Below, one piece after another: positions 53,014 to 62,254 of a stretch of DNA of 64,000 bases. Position 1 is the stretch's first letter. The number at the start of each line of letters is the position of its first letter. The translations under genes and the position numbers were made by a program. The notes below the pieces were generated by a model. It was not told the DNA's origin, ran no database searches, and was given only the letters and a program-made list of their open reading frames with translations. The DNA lies in NCBI GenBank assembly GCA_044226395.1, contig JBGAHD010000001.1, positions 372,001 to 436,000 on the forward strand, written 5' to 3'. The DNA is from JBGAHD01 sp044226395. Lineage in GTDB: Bacteria > Pseudomonadota > Gammaproteobacteria > Xanthomonadales > Ahniellaceae.

Positions 53014-53173
53014 GCGACGGCTAGCGTTTGCTCAACGCGCATCGACGACGCGGGCGGGCGTCGATGCGCGCAGGCATTGTCCGAAAGTCTCGAACAGGTC
53101 CGACCGCGCGACGCGCCGACCTCGCTACAATCGCGTCCGCAAGCTCGCGATGCCGGCGAGCACGGAGTCGTCC

Positions 53174-54361
53174 ATGTTCGAGCCCCTCGTCGCCGCCTCG
53201 CCGCACGTCATGTCCACCTACAACCGCTTGCCGATCGCGCTGTCGCACGGCGAGGGCTGTCGCGTGTGGGACATCAACGGCAAGGAATACCTCGACGCGC
53301 TGGCCGGCATCGCCGTCAACACGCTCGGCCACGCGCACCCCAAGCTGGTGCCGGCACTGCAAGATCAAGTGGCGCGCCTGATTCATTGCTGCAACTACTA
53401 TCACATCCCCGATCAGGAACGGCTCGCGGCCAAGCTGTGCGAGATCTCGGGCCTGGACTGCGCGTTCTTCTGCAACAGTGGGCTCGAGGCCAACGAAGGC
53501 GCGCTCAAGCTCGCGCGCAAGTACGGCCATGATCGCGGCATCGCGCGGCCGAAGGTCGTGGTCTACGAAGGCGCGTTTCATGGCCGCTCGATCGCGACGC
53601 TCAGCGCCACGGGCAACGTCAAGATCCAGCAAGGCTTCGAGCCCCTGGTCGAAGGCTTCGTGCGCGTGCCGCTCAATGACATCGCGGCCCTGCGCGCGGC
53701 CACGCAGAACGATCCCGACGTCGTTGCCGTGTTCTTCGAGACGATTCAAGGCGAGGGCGGTATCAATCCGATGCGCCAGGAGTATCTGCGCGACGTGCGC
53801 GCCCTGTGCGACGAACGCGGCTGGCTGCTGATGATCGACGAGGTGCAATGCGGCATGGGCCGCACGGGTCGCTGGTTCGCGCATCAATGGGCCGACATTC
53901 GTCCCGATGTGATGCTGCTGGCCAAGGGCCTGGGTTCGGGCGTGCCGATCGGCGCCATGCTCGCCGGCCCGCGCGCGGCGAAAGTGCTGGGGCCGGGCAA
54001 TCACGGCAGCACCTTCGGCGGCAATCCGCTGGCCATGCGCGCGGGCGTGGAAACGCTGCGCATCATGGAAGAAGACGCGTTGTTGAAGAACGCCGAAGTC
54101 GTCGGCGCGCATCTGCAAGCCCGCCTGCGCGAAGCGCTGGGCGCGCGACCGGGCGTGCGCGAAGTGCGCGGCCAGGGTCTGATGATCGGCATCGAGATGG
54201 ACAAGCCCTGTGGCGAGCTGACCGGGCGTTGCGCCGAGGCCGGGCTGTTGATCAGCGTCACGGCCGAGCGCGTGATCCGCATCGTGCCGCCCTTGATTCT
54301 CACCATCGCGGAAGCCGATGAAATCGTGAAGCGCCTCGTGGCGGTGCTCGACGCGGCCTGA
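53174..54361 (+). CDS. argD: acetylornithine/succinyldiaminopimelate aminotransferase-type enzyme
   Basis: A 395-residue class III PLP aminotransferase. It has GAFHGRSIATLSATGNVKIQ, the IDEVQCGMGRTGRWFA block (Asp binding the cofactor ring) and Lys251 in LLAKGLGSGVPIGA as the Schiff-base lysine. The sequence fits ArgD (arginine and lysine synthesis); AstC of arginine catabolism is a close alternative and no arg or ast genes are adjacent to decide. ATG 53174 has ACGGAG 7 bases upstream, which is better than the in-frame ATG at 53150. Confidence 0.88.
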   Translation: MFEPLVAASPHVMSTYNRLPIALSHGEGCRVWDINGKEYLDALAGIAVNTLGHAHPKLVPALQDQVARLIHCCNYYHIPDQERLAAKLCEISGLDCAFFCNSGLEANEGALKLARKYGHDRGIARPKVVVYEGAFHGRSIATLSATGNVKIQQGFEPLVEGFVRVPLNDIAALRAATQNDPDVVAVFFETIQGEGGINPMRQEYLRDVRALCDERGWLLMIDEVQCGMGRTGRWFAHQWADIRPDVMLLAKGLGSGVPIGAMLAGPRAAKVLGPGNHGSTFGGNPLAMRAGVETLRIMEEDALLKNAEVVGAHLQARLREALGARPGVREVRGQGLMIGIEMDKPCGELTGRCAEAGLLISVTAERVIRIVPPLILTIAEADEIVKRLVAVLDAA

Positions 54362-54477
54362 CCCGCGCTTCGCCATCGCGCATGCCGCGCGAATGCGGAC
54401 AGCTTTCGACCTGATTGATCCCTAGGCTGCGCCCGGCCCGTCGCGCTCGCGCGGGCATGGGAACCAGCGGAGGCATC

Positions 54478-55095
54478 ATGCATCAGTCGCGACGTCGTCT
54501 CTTGGCTTCGGGCGTGGGCGGTTTGAGTTTGTTGTTGAGCGTGGGCGCGCGGGCCGCGTCGACGGGCGAAGGCCAGGCAAGCGCCGCGGTCACGTCCGAG
54601 ACGGGCGTGGTCGGCGCGGGCGGTCGGGCCAATGACGGCCGCCACGATTTCGATTTCTACTTCGGCCGCTGGGACGTGCGCGTGCGACGTCTGCGCGAGG
54701 CCTTCGTCGGCAGCGACGAGTGGATCGAGTACGACGCCACGGACGAGAGTCGCTCGATCATCGGCGGGCTCGGGTGCATCGACGAGTTCATTACCGACCA
54801 CAACGGTGGCTTGGTCGGCATGGCATTGCGCCTATTCGATCCGGAAACACGGCTCTGGAGCGTGTATTGGGCCAGCAGTCGCAGCGGTAGGCTCGATGCG
54901 CCCGTGGTCGGTCGCTTCAAGGACGGCATCGGCGAGTTCATCGGCAAGGATGTCCATGAAGGTCGGCCGATGCTCGTGCGCAATCTCTGGCGCGATATCG
55001 AAAAGAACAGCGTGCGCTGGGAGCAAGCCGCTTCGCTCGACGACGGCAAGACCTGGGAAACCAATTGCGTGATGCTGATGCGTCGTCGCGCGTGA
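54478..55095 (+). CDS. Tat-exported protein, DUF1579-like
   Basis: A 205-residue protein with a twin-arginine signal (SRRRLLASGVGGLSLLL, cleavage probably after ARA). The mature part opens HDFDFYFGRWDVRVRRL and has the pattern of DUF1579-like lipocalin-fold proteins (IGGLGCIDEF, RLFDPETRLWSVYWAS, GRFKDGIGEF, LVRNLWRDIEKNSVRWEQAAS). The family has no established function. It lies 117 bases after argD, and converges with pirin with a 9-base gap. Confidence 0.8.
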   Translation: MHQSRRRLLASGVGGLSLLLSVGARAASTGEGQASAAVTSETGVVGAGGRANDGRHDFDFYFGRWDVRVRRLREAFVGSDEWIEYDATDESRSIIGGLGCIDEFITDHNGGLVGMALRLFDPETRLWSVYWASSRSGRLDAPVVGRFKDGIGEFIGKDVHEGRPMLVRNLWRDIEKNSVRWEQAASLDDGKTWETNCVMLMRRRA

Positions 55096-55104
55096 GCGTG
55101 GCGC

Positions 55105-56016
55105 TCACGCGTCCTTGCTGGCGCGGATCTTGATGCCGGACAGATCCGGCGCCGGGATGCGCGCCAGCGGGCTCGCGACTTCGGCGAAATGCCGATGCGC
55201 GTTCCAGTCCTCGGCCGCGCGCGCGAGTTCCTCGCTGGTGCGCGCGACGAAGTTCCAGCTCATGGCGACGGCCTCGCCGAACGGAGCGCCGCCGATCAGG
55301 ATGGCGCGCGCGCCGGCACTGCAACGCAGATCGATCGCGTCGCGACCGAGGCCCAGATAGAGCAGGGCGCCTGGTTCCAGGCGTTGACCATCAACCTCGA
55401 TGGCGTGTTCCAGACACACGATCGCGTGCTCGAACGCGCGATCGATCGGCAAGCGCGTCGCGGCTTCGGTCGTGGCCAGCAGATCCAGGCCCACGAGCGG
55501 CGAGTACACGCGCGGCGGCGCGGTTTGACCCAAGGCGCTGCCGGCGAGCACGGTGATTTCGAAGCCATCGCGCCGCACACGCGGCAATTCGGGGCAATGC
55601 TGAAACGCCGGTGGCTCGTGACGATGCGCGTCGGGCAGCGCGATCCACAACTGCACGAGATGCGTGCGCGTCGATTGACCGGGCGCGGCTTCCTCGGCAT
55701 GCGCGATGCCGCGGCCGGCGGTCATTAGATTGACCTGGCCCGGGCGAATGATCTGCTCGGTGCCCAGGCTGTCGCGATGCAGGATCTCGCCCGCGATCAT
55801 CCACGTGAACGTCTGCAAGCCGATGTGCGGATGCGGACCGACGCTCGGCGTGGCGCCGGGCGCGTGATCGACGGGGCCGGCGTGATCGAGAAAGCACCAG
55901 GCGCCGACGAGGCGGCGTTCGCGATTGGGCAGCGCGCGACGCACGACGAAACCCGTCGCGATCTCGGTGGTCTTGGCCGGATAGAGGCGCGCGGTCGTGG
56001 GTTCGGCGTCGGTCAT
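55105..56016 (-). CDS. pirin-family protein
   Basis: A 303-residue bicupin pirin. The iron site is visible in the N-terminal cupin: FLDHAGPVDHAPGATPSVGPHPHIGLQTF contains the histidine ligands, and RGIAHAEEA follows. The C-terminal cupin covers about 170-290. Some pirins are quercetin 2,3-dioxygenases and others redox-sensing regulators; nothing here decides between these. The GFA-family gene lies 34 bases upstream on the same strand. Confidence 0.92.
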   Translation of the reverse strand: MTDAEPTTARLYPAKTTEIATGFVVRRALPNRERRLVGAWCFLDHAGPVDHAPGATPSVGPHPHIGLQTFTWMIAGEILHRDSLGTEQIIRPGQVNLMTAGRGIAHAEEAAPGQSTRTHLVQLWIALPDAHRHEPPAFQHCPELPRVRRDGFEITVLAGSALGQTAPPRVYSPLVGLDLLATTEAATRLPIDRAFEHAIVCLEHAIEVDGQRLEPGALLYLGLGRDAIDLRCSAGARAILIGGAPFGEAVAMSWNFVARTSEELARAAEDWNAHRHFAEVASPLARIPAPDLSGIKIRASKDA

Positions 56017-56050
56017 GGCGTTCGTTCGCGAATCATCAGGCGCGACGCGA

Positions 56051-56398
56051 TCAGATCGCGCGGCCGTCGAAGTGCTTCACCGGGATGGCATCGAGCGCGA
56101 CGTTTTCCAAGCAGCGCGCATTGATCGCGGCGACGACATTGCCTTGACCATCCTTGCCCTCGGCATACGGATGAATGCCGCAACGCGGGCAGAAGCGATG
56201 CGCGATCGCGTGGCGATGAAAGGTGTACGTCTGCGCGTTGGCCTCGGGCGTGAGCAGGGTCATGCGCTCGCGCGGCAAGAACCACAACAGCGAGCCCTTG
56301 CGCTGACAGATCGAGCAATTGCAGGCGAGCAGGCCATCGATCTCGCCTTCGACTTCGAAGGCGACGTGGCCGCAATGACAACTTCCCTGATACTTCAT
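56051..56398 (-). CDS. GFA/CENP-V-family zinc protein
   Basis: A 115-residue protein of the glutathione-dependent formaldehyde-activating (GFA)/CENP-V fold. All expected zinc cysteines are present: GSCHCGHVAFE (7, 9), ACNCSICQRKG (26, 28, 31) and RFCPRCGIHPY. Despite the family name most members have no proven formaldehyde activity. It is probably co-transcribed with pirin. Confidence 0.9.
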   Translation of the reverse strand: MKYQGSCHCGHVAFEVEGEIDGLLACNCSICQRKGSLLWFLPRERMTLLTPEANAQTYTFHRHAIAHRFCPRCGIHPYAEGKDGQGNVVAAINARCLENVALDAIPVKHFDGRAI

Positions 56399-56481
56399 GG
56401 CGAGAATCCATGCGCGAATTTCAACGCACGGATCATCGCAGATCGACGCGCGTCATCGCCAGCGATCGGGCGAGACGTGAT

Positions 56482-56520
56482 GGCCGGGCGGCGCGCGGTT
56501 GGAGACGCGCGCGCCCGGCC
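56482..56520 (-). terminator. strong hairpin downstream of the TonB-dependent receptor gene
   Basis: An 8-bp stem (GGCCGGGC/GCCCGGCC) and, after a one-base bulge, a further 7-bp stem (GCGCGCG/CGCGCGC) around an 8-base loop, starting 9 bases after the receptor stop on the minus strand. Its position fits a terminator or mRNA-protecting hairpin, but no U-tract follows. Confidence 0.55.
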
Positions 56521-56528
56521 GGCAGGGC

Positions 56529-58946
56529 TTAGAACGAAATGCCGAAGTTCACGCCGAAGGTGCGCGGCGGCAGGAACTGCGACAGATACACGAACTCACC
56601 ATTGCCCACCGCCGTGCGACCGGCATTGGTGCGGATCTCGTCGTCCTCGAGGTTGTCGACGTAGAGATCGGCGTACCAATTGCCTTCGCTGGGCTGGTAG
56701 CGCAGGTTGAGGTCCGTGCGGTGGTAGCTCGACTGCTGATCGCCCGAGCCGAGGTTGAACGGCGACAGCCAGCTCGACGTTTCGTAATGCGCGCTCACGC
56801 GCGGCGACAGCACGGCGCCATTGGCCAGATGGAAGTCGTGTTCGTAGACCAAGTGCAGCGCGGCGTCCGGCGCGTGCGCGAGCTCATTGCCCGACACGTC
56901 CAGGCACGAACCGATGCCCGAGGCCGGCGCGCATGGCGGCAGACCCTGATAGTCGTTACTGCCGGCGTAGAGCAGGGTGCCGAGCTTCTTGTGCGGGATC
57001 GCCGAGAACACGACCTGCAGGCGATCGTCGTCGGTCAGACGCGCCGTCAGTTCGGACTCGAGGCCCCACACCTTGGTGCTGCCCTTGACGTTGGAGAAGC
57101 CCAGACCACGGCTGCCGTCGATGAAGGTGATCGGCGCGGCCAGCTGGAAATCCTTGAAGTCTTCGTAGTACACGGCGTTGTTCCAAACCAGCTTGCCGTC
57201 CCAGAAGGTGTTCTTGGTGCCCAGTTCGAAATTGGTCAGCTCTTCGTGCTTGTACGGCACGCCGCCGTCTTGCAGGCCGCCGGACTTGTAGCCGGTCGAG
57301 ACGCTGCCGTAGAACAAGAAGCCCGGCGCCACGTCGTAGTCGGCGCGCGCGAGCCACGTCACCTGACCGTGGTCGTACTTACCGTCGTTGATGCCGCCGA
57401 TGCCGAAACCAAAGCCATTGGCATTGCTCGGAATGGTGCCTGGCGCGATCGGGACCTGCGGGATTTCGGGATGGCCATAGCCTTGCCAGCCCCAGCCGCG
57501 GCCACCGATGTTTTCCTTCTCGTCATCGGTGTAGCGCAGACCGCCGGTCAAGCGGAACACATCGGACACATGCCACGTGGCCTGGCCGAAGATCGCGCGC
57601 GAATCGACCGTCTGCTTGGGCTGGATGAACGAGCCCTGCCAACCGACCGTGCCTTCCTGCGTGCCGTTGAAAATCGGAATGTCGAAACGGATCTTGTTCT
57701 TTTCCGACGCGTAGTACAGACCCAGGATCCAATCGACCGTGTTATCGCCGGTCGACTTCAGATCGAGTTCGTGGCTCGCGTTCTCGTAGCGCGAGTAGTT
57801 GGTGCGATCCTGCTGATAGGTCGCGCCGGTGGTGAAGCTGGTCGGCACTTGCACGCCGCCGTCCTGATCGTAATCGGACGCGCCTTCGAAGCGGCTGAAG
57901 CCGGCGATGTAGCTCAGGCTCACGCCGTCGTTGATGTCCCAATCGACGCGGCTGCGCACGGTGTCGACGTCGCGCTCGAGGAAGGGCGCGGTGTCGATCA
58001 GGGCCGACCAGAAATCCTGGCCCGCGCGCGGCTTCTGCATCAGATTCGCGTTGGGCGTGCCGCGATCGCGGAAGTACTCGTACGACAGATTCCACACCAG
58101 GCCATCGTTGATCTGCCACAAGCTGCTGGCGCGCACGGCCGATTGGTTCTGCGCGTTGTACTTGTCGCCGCCGGTGACGAACAGATTGGCGTTGATCGGA
58201 CGAAAGCCTTCGAGGCTACCGTTGTTGCTGGCGGCATAGGCCGCTTGTTGCGAGGCGAGAGAGGGGAGCAGCGCGCCGGGATTTTGATAGTCGACGTAGC
58301 CGTCGTGCTGCTCCTGGGCGAATGCGAGGCGTAGGGCCCACGAGTCCGTGAGAGGGAGATTGTACGCACCGCGCGCACCAAAGCGGTTGTAGCTGCCGGC
58401 GCCGAATTGCAGGTTGCCGTAGCTCTCGCCGAGTTCGGGCTTGGCGGTCTGCATGTTGACCGCGCCGACGGTGGAGTTGCGGCCCCACAAGGTGCCTTGC
58501 GGACCGCGCAGCACTTCGACGGCCTCGAGATCGAGCAGCAACGAGGCGGCGCCTTCGGCGCGCGGCGTGTAGATGTTGTCGACGAACAGCGCGACTTCCG
58601 GATCGGCGTACTCGGTCTTGGCCGAGTCGTTACCGATGCCGCGCAGCGTGAGCGTGATCACGCCGTGGTCGCCCTGGGTCGTGGCCGAGAAGCCGGGCAC
58701 GAGACTGGTGATGTCCTGCACCGTCATCACGCGCTCTTTTTCCAGCGACTCGGAACTGATCGCGGTGATCGCGATCGGGGTCTTCTGCAATGGCGTGGCG
58801 CGCTTGGTAGCGGTCACAACCACGGTGTCGAGCGTTTCTTCGCGCGACTTGTCGGCGGCGGCATTGTCTTGTGCCGCGATCGGGGCCGCTTGCGCCGCGA
58901 GTGCGGCGACGACGGCGCTGTACAGCAGCGTCTTTCGACTAAACAT
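56529..58946 (-). CDS. TonB-dependent receptor
   Basis: An 805-residue outer-membrane receptor. Signal peptide 1-26 (LLYSAVVAALAAQAAPIAAQ), a TonB-box-like segment (EETLDTVVVTATKR at about 38-50), the plug domain (TPIAITAISSESLEKERVMTVQDITSLVPGF to about 170), a 22-strand-type barrel, and the C-terminal phenylalanine end FGVNFGISF needed for insertion. GGGAGG lies upstream of the ATG. It is divergent from a flavin-dependent halogenase, an arrangement known for TonB receptors of the IroN/carbohydrate-type uptake loci in Caulobacterales and Xanthomonadales. The ligand is unknown. Confidence 0.94.
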   Translation of the reverse strand: MFSRKTLLYSAVVAALAAQAAPIAAQDNAAADKSREETLDTVVVTATKRATPLQKTPIAITAISSESLEKERVMTVQDITSLVPGFSATTQGDHGVITLTLRGIGNDSAKTEYADPEVALFVDNIYTPRAEGAASLLLDLEAVEVLRGPQGTLWGRNSTVGAVNMQTAKPELGESYGNLQFGAGSYNRFGARGAYNLPLTDSWALRLAFAQEQHDGYVDYQNPGALLPSLASQQAAYAASNNGSLEGFRPINANLFVTGGDKYNAQNQSAVRASSLWQINDGLVWNLSYEYFRDRGTPNANLMQKPRAGQDFWSALIDTAPFLERDVDTVRSRVDWDINDGVSLSYIAGFSRFEGASDYDQDGGVQVPTSFTTGATYQQDRTNYSRYENASHELDLKSTGDNTVDWILGLYYASEKNKIRFDIPIFNGTQEGTVGWQGSFIQPKQTVDSRAIFGQATWHVSDVFRLTGGLRYTDDEKENIGGRGWGWQGYGHPEIPQVPIAPGTIPSNANGFGFGIGGINDGKYDHGQVTWLARADYDVAPGFLFYGSVSTGYKSGGLQDGGVPYKHEELTNFELGTKNTFWDGKLVWNNAVYYEDFKDFQLAAPITFIDGSRGLGFSNVKGSTKVWGLESELTARLTDDDRLQVVFSAIPHKKLGTLLYAGSNDYQGLPPCAPASGIGSCLDVSGNELAHAPDAALHLVYEHDFHLANGAVLSPRVSAHYETSSWLSPFNLGSGDQQSSYHRTDLNLRYQPSEGNWYADLYVDNLEDDEIRTNAGRTAVGNGEFVYLSQFLPPRTFGVNFGISF

Positions 58947-59032
58947 GGTGGAGCACCCTCCCGGTTGTGGCGACGGCCTTTCCCCTGGCCTTCGCGTGGA
59001 AAATTCGCGAGCGAGGGTGGTCTTTCATGGCA

Positions 59033-59102
59033 GCGCTGTCAAGTGCTCTAGCTACCGGTGGACATTCCACTTTTGCATCGATGCACTGCACAATGACAGC
59101 GC
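59033..59102. promoter_or_regulatory. palindrome-rich control region between receptor and halogenase
   Basis: The 235-base divergent region contains a 9-bp inverted repeat GCGCTGTCA (59033-59041) / TGACAGCGC (59094-59102) and, between the arms, a perfect 12-bp palindrome TGCATCGATGCA (59074-59085) and an ACCGGT core (59055-59060). Such sites could bind a dimeric regulator controlling both genes. No regulator gene is adjacent. I could not identify convincing -35/-10 boxes. Confidence 0.4.
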
Positions 59103-59181
59103 CGTCACTCGTCGCTAAGCTCCGATCGCCGGAAGCTGTCAGCCGCGTCAAAAACCCCCTGTTTTTGCGGGAAACCAGGCC

Positions 59182-60735
59182 ATGTTGCAGAAACTCTTAG
59201 TGGTGGGTGGCGGCACGGCGGGTTGGCTTTGCGCCTGTTACCTGGCCCGAGTCCTCAATGCCCGCGCGCCGGGCGCGATCGAGGTCACCTTGGTCGAGTC
59301 GCCCGACGTCGCCATCCTCGGCGTGGGCGAGGGCACGTTTCCATCGATCCGCGGCACGCTGTCGGCGATCGGCATCGACGAATCGCGCTTTTTGCGCGGC
59401 GCCAACGCCACGTTCAAGCAAGGCATCAAGTTCGTCGATTGGGTGCGACCCGCGGGCGCGCCGGGTCACGACCACTACATGCATCCGTTCAATGTGCCGA
59501 GTCAGCGCGAGCACGATCTCGATCTGCTGCCGTATTGGTTGCTCGGCGCGGCGGGCGATGTGCCCTTCGCCGAAGCATCGACCCTGCAAAAGCGCGTCGC
59601 CGACGCGGGCCGCGCGCCCAAGCGTCGCGGCGATGGGCCGTATCAAGGCCCGATGAACTATGCGTATCACTTCGACGCCGCGCGCTTCGCCGCGTTGCTC
59701 GCCGAGGAAGGCCGCGCGCTTGGCGTGCGTCATGAACTCGCGCACATCGATCGCGTCGAGTTGAACGAACAAGGCGCGATCGCGCGCGTGATCACGCGAC
59801 AGCGTGGCGCGCTCGAGGCCGATCTGTACATCGATTGCACGGGCCTGCGCGGCGCCTTGATCGGCGATGCGATGGGCGTGCCCTTGCATCGTCTCAACGA
59901 TGTGTTGTTCGTCGATCGCGCGGTGGCGATTCAAGTCCCGTACGAGCGACCCGACACGCCCATTCCCTCGTACACGATCTCGACCGCGCATGAAGCGGGT
60001 TGGACGTGGGACATCGGTCTGCAACAACGTCGCGGCGTGGGCTATGTGTATTCGACGCGGCACACGGACGATACGCGCGCCGAACACGTGCTGCGCGAGT
60101 ACATCGGTCCCGCGTCGCGCGATCTATCCGCGCGCGTGTTGAAGTTCGACACGGGCTATCGGCGCGTGCAATGGCGTCACAATTGCGTGGCCGTGGGCTT
60201 GGCCGCGGGGTTTCTCGAACCGCTGGAATCGACCGGCATCGGTCTGATCGAGATCGCCTCGTATTTGATCGCGCATCTGCTGCCGGTCGATGGCGATCTG
60301 ACGCGCGCGTCGCGTCATTTCAACGAGGCCATGAACGCGCGCTACGAGCGCATCATTGATTTCTTGAAGCTTCACTACTGCCTGACGCAACGACGCGACA
60401 GCGCGTTCTGGATCGACAACGCCGACACCGCGTCCTGTCCCGACAGTCTGCTCGACAAGCTCGCGATGTGGCGCACGCGGCCGCCGCATCGCTTGGACTT
60501 CGTCACTGATCTGGAAATGTTCATGCCGGCGAGCTGGCAGTTCGTGCTTTACGGCATGGAGTTCCGCACCGATCTGTCGAGCCAGCGCGCGCGCTATCCG
60601 CGCCTGGACGCGGCGCGTCGCGAGTTCGAAACTCTGCGCACCGTGGCCGGTCACGCCATCAACGACCTGCCGCCGCACCGCGCCCTGGTCGAGGAACTGT
60701 GCGCCCGCGCGGAGAACCGATCCAGCGCCGCTTGA
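59182..60735 (+). CDS. flavin-dependent tryptophan-halogenase-family protein
   Basis: A 517-residue FAD-dependent halogenase-like enzyme. The FAD motif GGGTAGW is at residues 9-15 and Lys79 (ATFKQG) matches the position of the catalytic lysine known in PrnA/RebH. The WxWxIP motif appears as WTWDIG (274-279), with Gly instead of Pro, and FLEPLESTGIGLIEIA provides the conserved glutamate region. The change WxWxIG is frequent, as far as I recall, in halogenases located beside TonB receptors, whose substrate is not known. No flavin reductase gene is adjacent. Divergent from the receptor gene. Confidence 0.9.
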   Translation: MLQKLLVVGGGTAGWLCACYLARVLNARAPGAIEVTLVESPDVAILGVGEGTFPSIRGTLSAIGIDESRFLRGANATFKQGIKFVDWVRPAGAPGHDHYMHPFNVPSQREHDLDLLPYWLLGAAGDVPFAEASTLQKRVADAGRAPKRRGDGPYQGPMNYAYHFDAARFAALLAEEGRALGVRHELAHIDRVELNEQGAIARVITRQRGALEADLYIDCTGLRGALIGDAMGVPLHRLNDVLFVDRAVAIQVPYERPDTPIPSYTISTAHEAGWTWDIGLQQRRGVGYVYSTRHTDDTRAEHVLREYIGPASRDLSARVLKFDTGYRRVQWRHNCVAVGLAAGFLEPLESTGIGLIEIASYLIAHLLPVDGDLTRASRHFNEAMNARYERIIDFLKLHYCLTQRRDSAFWIDNADTASCPDSLLDKLAMWRTRPPHRLDFVTDLEMFMPASWQFVLYGMEFRTDLSSQRARYPRLDAARREFETLRTVAGHAINDLPPHRALVEELCARAENRSSAA

Positions 60736-60833
60736 TGCGACCGCGATAGCGTCCGAACGCTTGTTTCAACGCGAATTTTCGTCATCGACGGGCGCCGGAT
60801 TGTGGCGTTGCAGCAGGAAACCGTTTTCAGGAC

Positions 60834-60839
60834 TACAAT
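60834..60839 (+). promoter_or_regulatory. possible -10 element for the PHB depolymerase gene
   Basis: TACAAT (60834-60839) lies 30 bases before the ATG at 60870 in the 134-base gap after the halogenase gene. The best upstream -35 (TTGCAG, 60808-60813) is 20 bases away, too far for an ideal promoter, so only the -10 is offered. Confidence 0.35.
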
Positions 60840-60869
60840 GCCCGCCGGTGTTCCGGACCGAGGTTCTCC

Positions 60870-62117
60870 ATGCTCTATCACCTGCACGAATGGTCGCGCG
60901 CCTGGATCAGTCCGCTGACCCATCTGGCCGAAGCGGGCGCCAAGATGTTCGGCACCTCGGATTCGGTGTGGGCCAAGATGCCCGGCGCCGATCGCATGGC
61001 GGCGGCTTACGAACTGTTCCATCGCGTCTCGAAGGATTACGAGAAGCCCGAGTTCGGCATTCGCGAAGTGACGGCCCATGGGCACCAAGTGCCGATCGTG
61101 GAAATTCGCGCGCTGTCGAAGCCGTTTTGCAATCTGGTGCGCTTCAAGCGCTTCAGCGACGATCCCGATACCGTCAATGATTTGAAGGACGATCCCGTCG
61201 TCCTGGTGGTGGCGCCGTTGTCGGGCCATCACGCGACCTTGTTGCGCGACACCGTGCGCACCTTGCTGACCGATCACAAGGTCTACATCACCGATTGGAT
61301 CGACGCGCGCATGGTGCCGACCGAAGTCGGTCCGTTCACGCTCGACGACTACATCGCCTACGTGCGCGAGTTCATCCAGCACATCGGCGCCAAGGATTTG
61401 CACGTGATCTCGGTGTGTCAGCCAACCGTGCCCGTGCTCGCCGCCGTGTCGTTGATGGCCGCGCGCGGCGAGACCGTGCCGCGCACGCTGACCATGATGG
61501 GCGGGCCCATCGACACGCGGCTGAGCCCGACGCAAGTCAACGACCTCGCCACGCACAAATCGCTGACCTGGTTCGAAGGCAACGTGATTCAGTTCGTGCC
61601 GAACAACTTTCCGGGGCGCGGACGTCGCGTGTATCCGGGGTTTCTGCAGCACGCGGGTTTCGTGGCGATGAATCCCAGTCGTCACTTCAATTCGCACTGG
61701 GAGTTCTATCAGGATCTGCTGCGCGGCGATCTCGATGACGCCGAGGCGCATCGTCGCTTCTACGACGAATACAACGCCGTGCTCGATTTGCCGGCCGAGT
61801 ATTACCTCGACACCGTGCGCGTGGTCTTTCAGGAACATCTGCTGCCGCGCGGCTTGTGGGACGTGGGCGGCGAGCGCGTTGATCCGTCGAAGATCACGAC
61901 TTCGGCCTTGATGACGATCGAGGGCGAGCTTGACGATATCTCCGGCCTCGGTCAGACGCGCGCCGCGCATGCGCTGTGCACGGGCGTGCCGGAATCGCGC
62001 AAGCAGCACATGACGGTGGAAGGCGCCGGTCACTACGGCATCTTCAGCGGCCGACGGTGGCGCGAAGTCGTGTATCCGCGCGTGCGCGAGTTCATCGCCA
62101 GTCACGCGCGACGCTGA
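60870..62117 (+). CDS. phaZ: intracellular polyhydroxybutyrate depolymerase
   Basis: A 415-residue intracellular PHB depolymerase that mobilises storage granules. There is no signal peptide. The nucleophile is Cys183 in VISVCQPTVPVLA, matching the cysteine-type PhaZ of Ralstonia. Conserved blocks MLYHLHEWSRAWISPLTHLAEAG, VLVVAPLSGHHATLLRDTV and TDWIDARMVP identify the family, and Asp/His of the triad lie in EGELDDIS and GAGHYGIFSGRRW. A GAGG ribosome site is 6 bases before the ATG. No PHB synthase gene is present in the window. Confidence 0.94.
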   Translation: MLYHLHEWSRAWISPLTHLAEAGAKMFGTSDSVWAKMPGADRMAAAYELFHRVSKDYEKPEFGIREVTAHGHQVPIVEIRALSKPFCNLVRFKRFSDDPDTVNDLKDDPVVLVVAPLSGHHATLLRDTVRTLLTDHKVYITDWIDARMVPTEVGPFTLDDYIAYVREFIQHIGAKDLHVISVCQPTVPVLAAVSLMAARGETVPRTLTMMGGPIDTRLSPTQVNDLATHKSLTWFEGNVIQFVPNNFPGRGRRVYPGFLQHAGFVAMNPSRHFNSHWEFYQDLLRGDLDDAEAHRRFYDEYNAVLDLPAEYYLDTVRVVFQEHLLPRGLWDVGGERVDPSKITTSALMTIEGELDDISGLGQTRAAHALCTGVPESRKQHMTVEGAGHYGIFSGRRWREVVYPRVREFIASHARR

Positions 62118-62135
62118 ACTTCACGCACGTGAAAT

Positions 62136-62156
62136 AGCGGCGCGCGTTGGGCGCGC
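62136..62156 (+). terminator. probable terminator hairpin after phaZ
   Basis: A perfect 8-bp stem CGGCGCGC/GCGCGCCG with a 5-base loop, 18 bases after the phaZ stop, followed by TT and then the palindrome CGAAAATTTTCG (62160-62171). The U-tract is weak, so this may be only partly effective. Confidence 0.5.
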
Positions 62157-62254
62157 CGTTGCGAAAATTTTCGTCGATCCGATCATGCGGCGCCGTTCCC
62201 GGCCGCGATATCTGTCAATAATGGCAGTATCGCGTTCGCTCAAGGACTGCGGGC

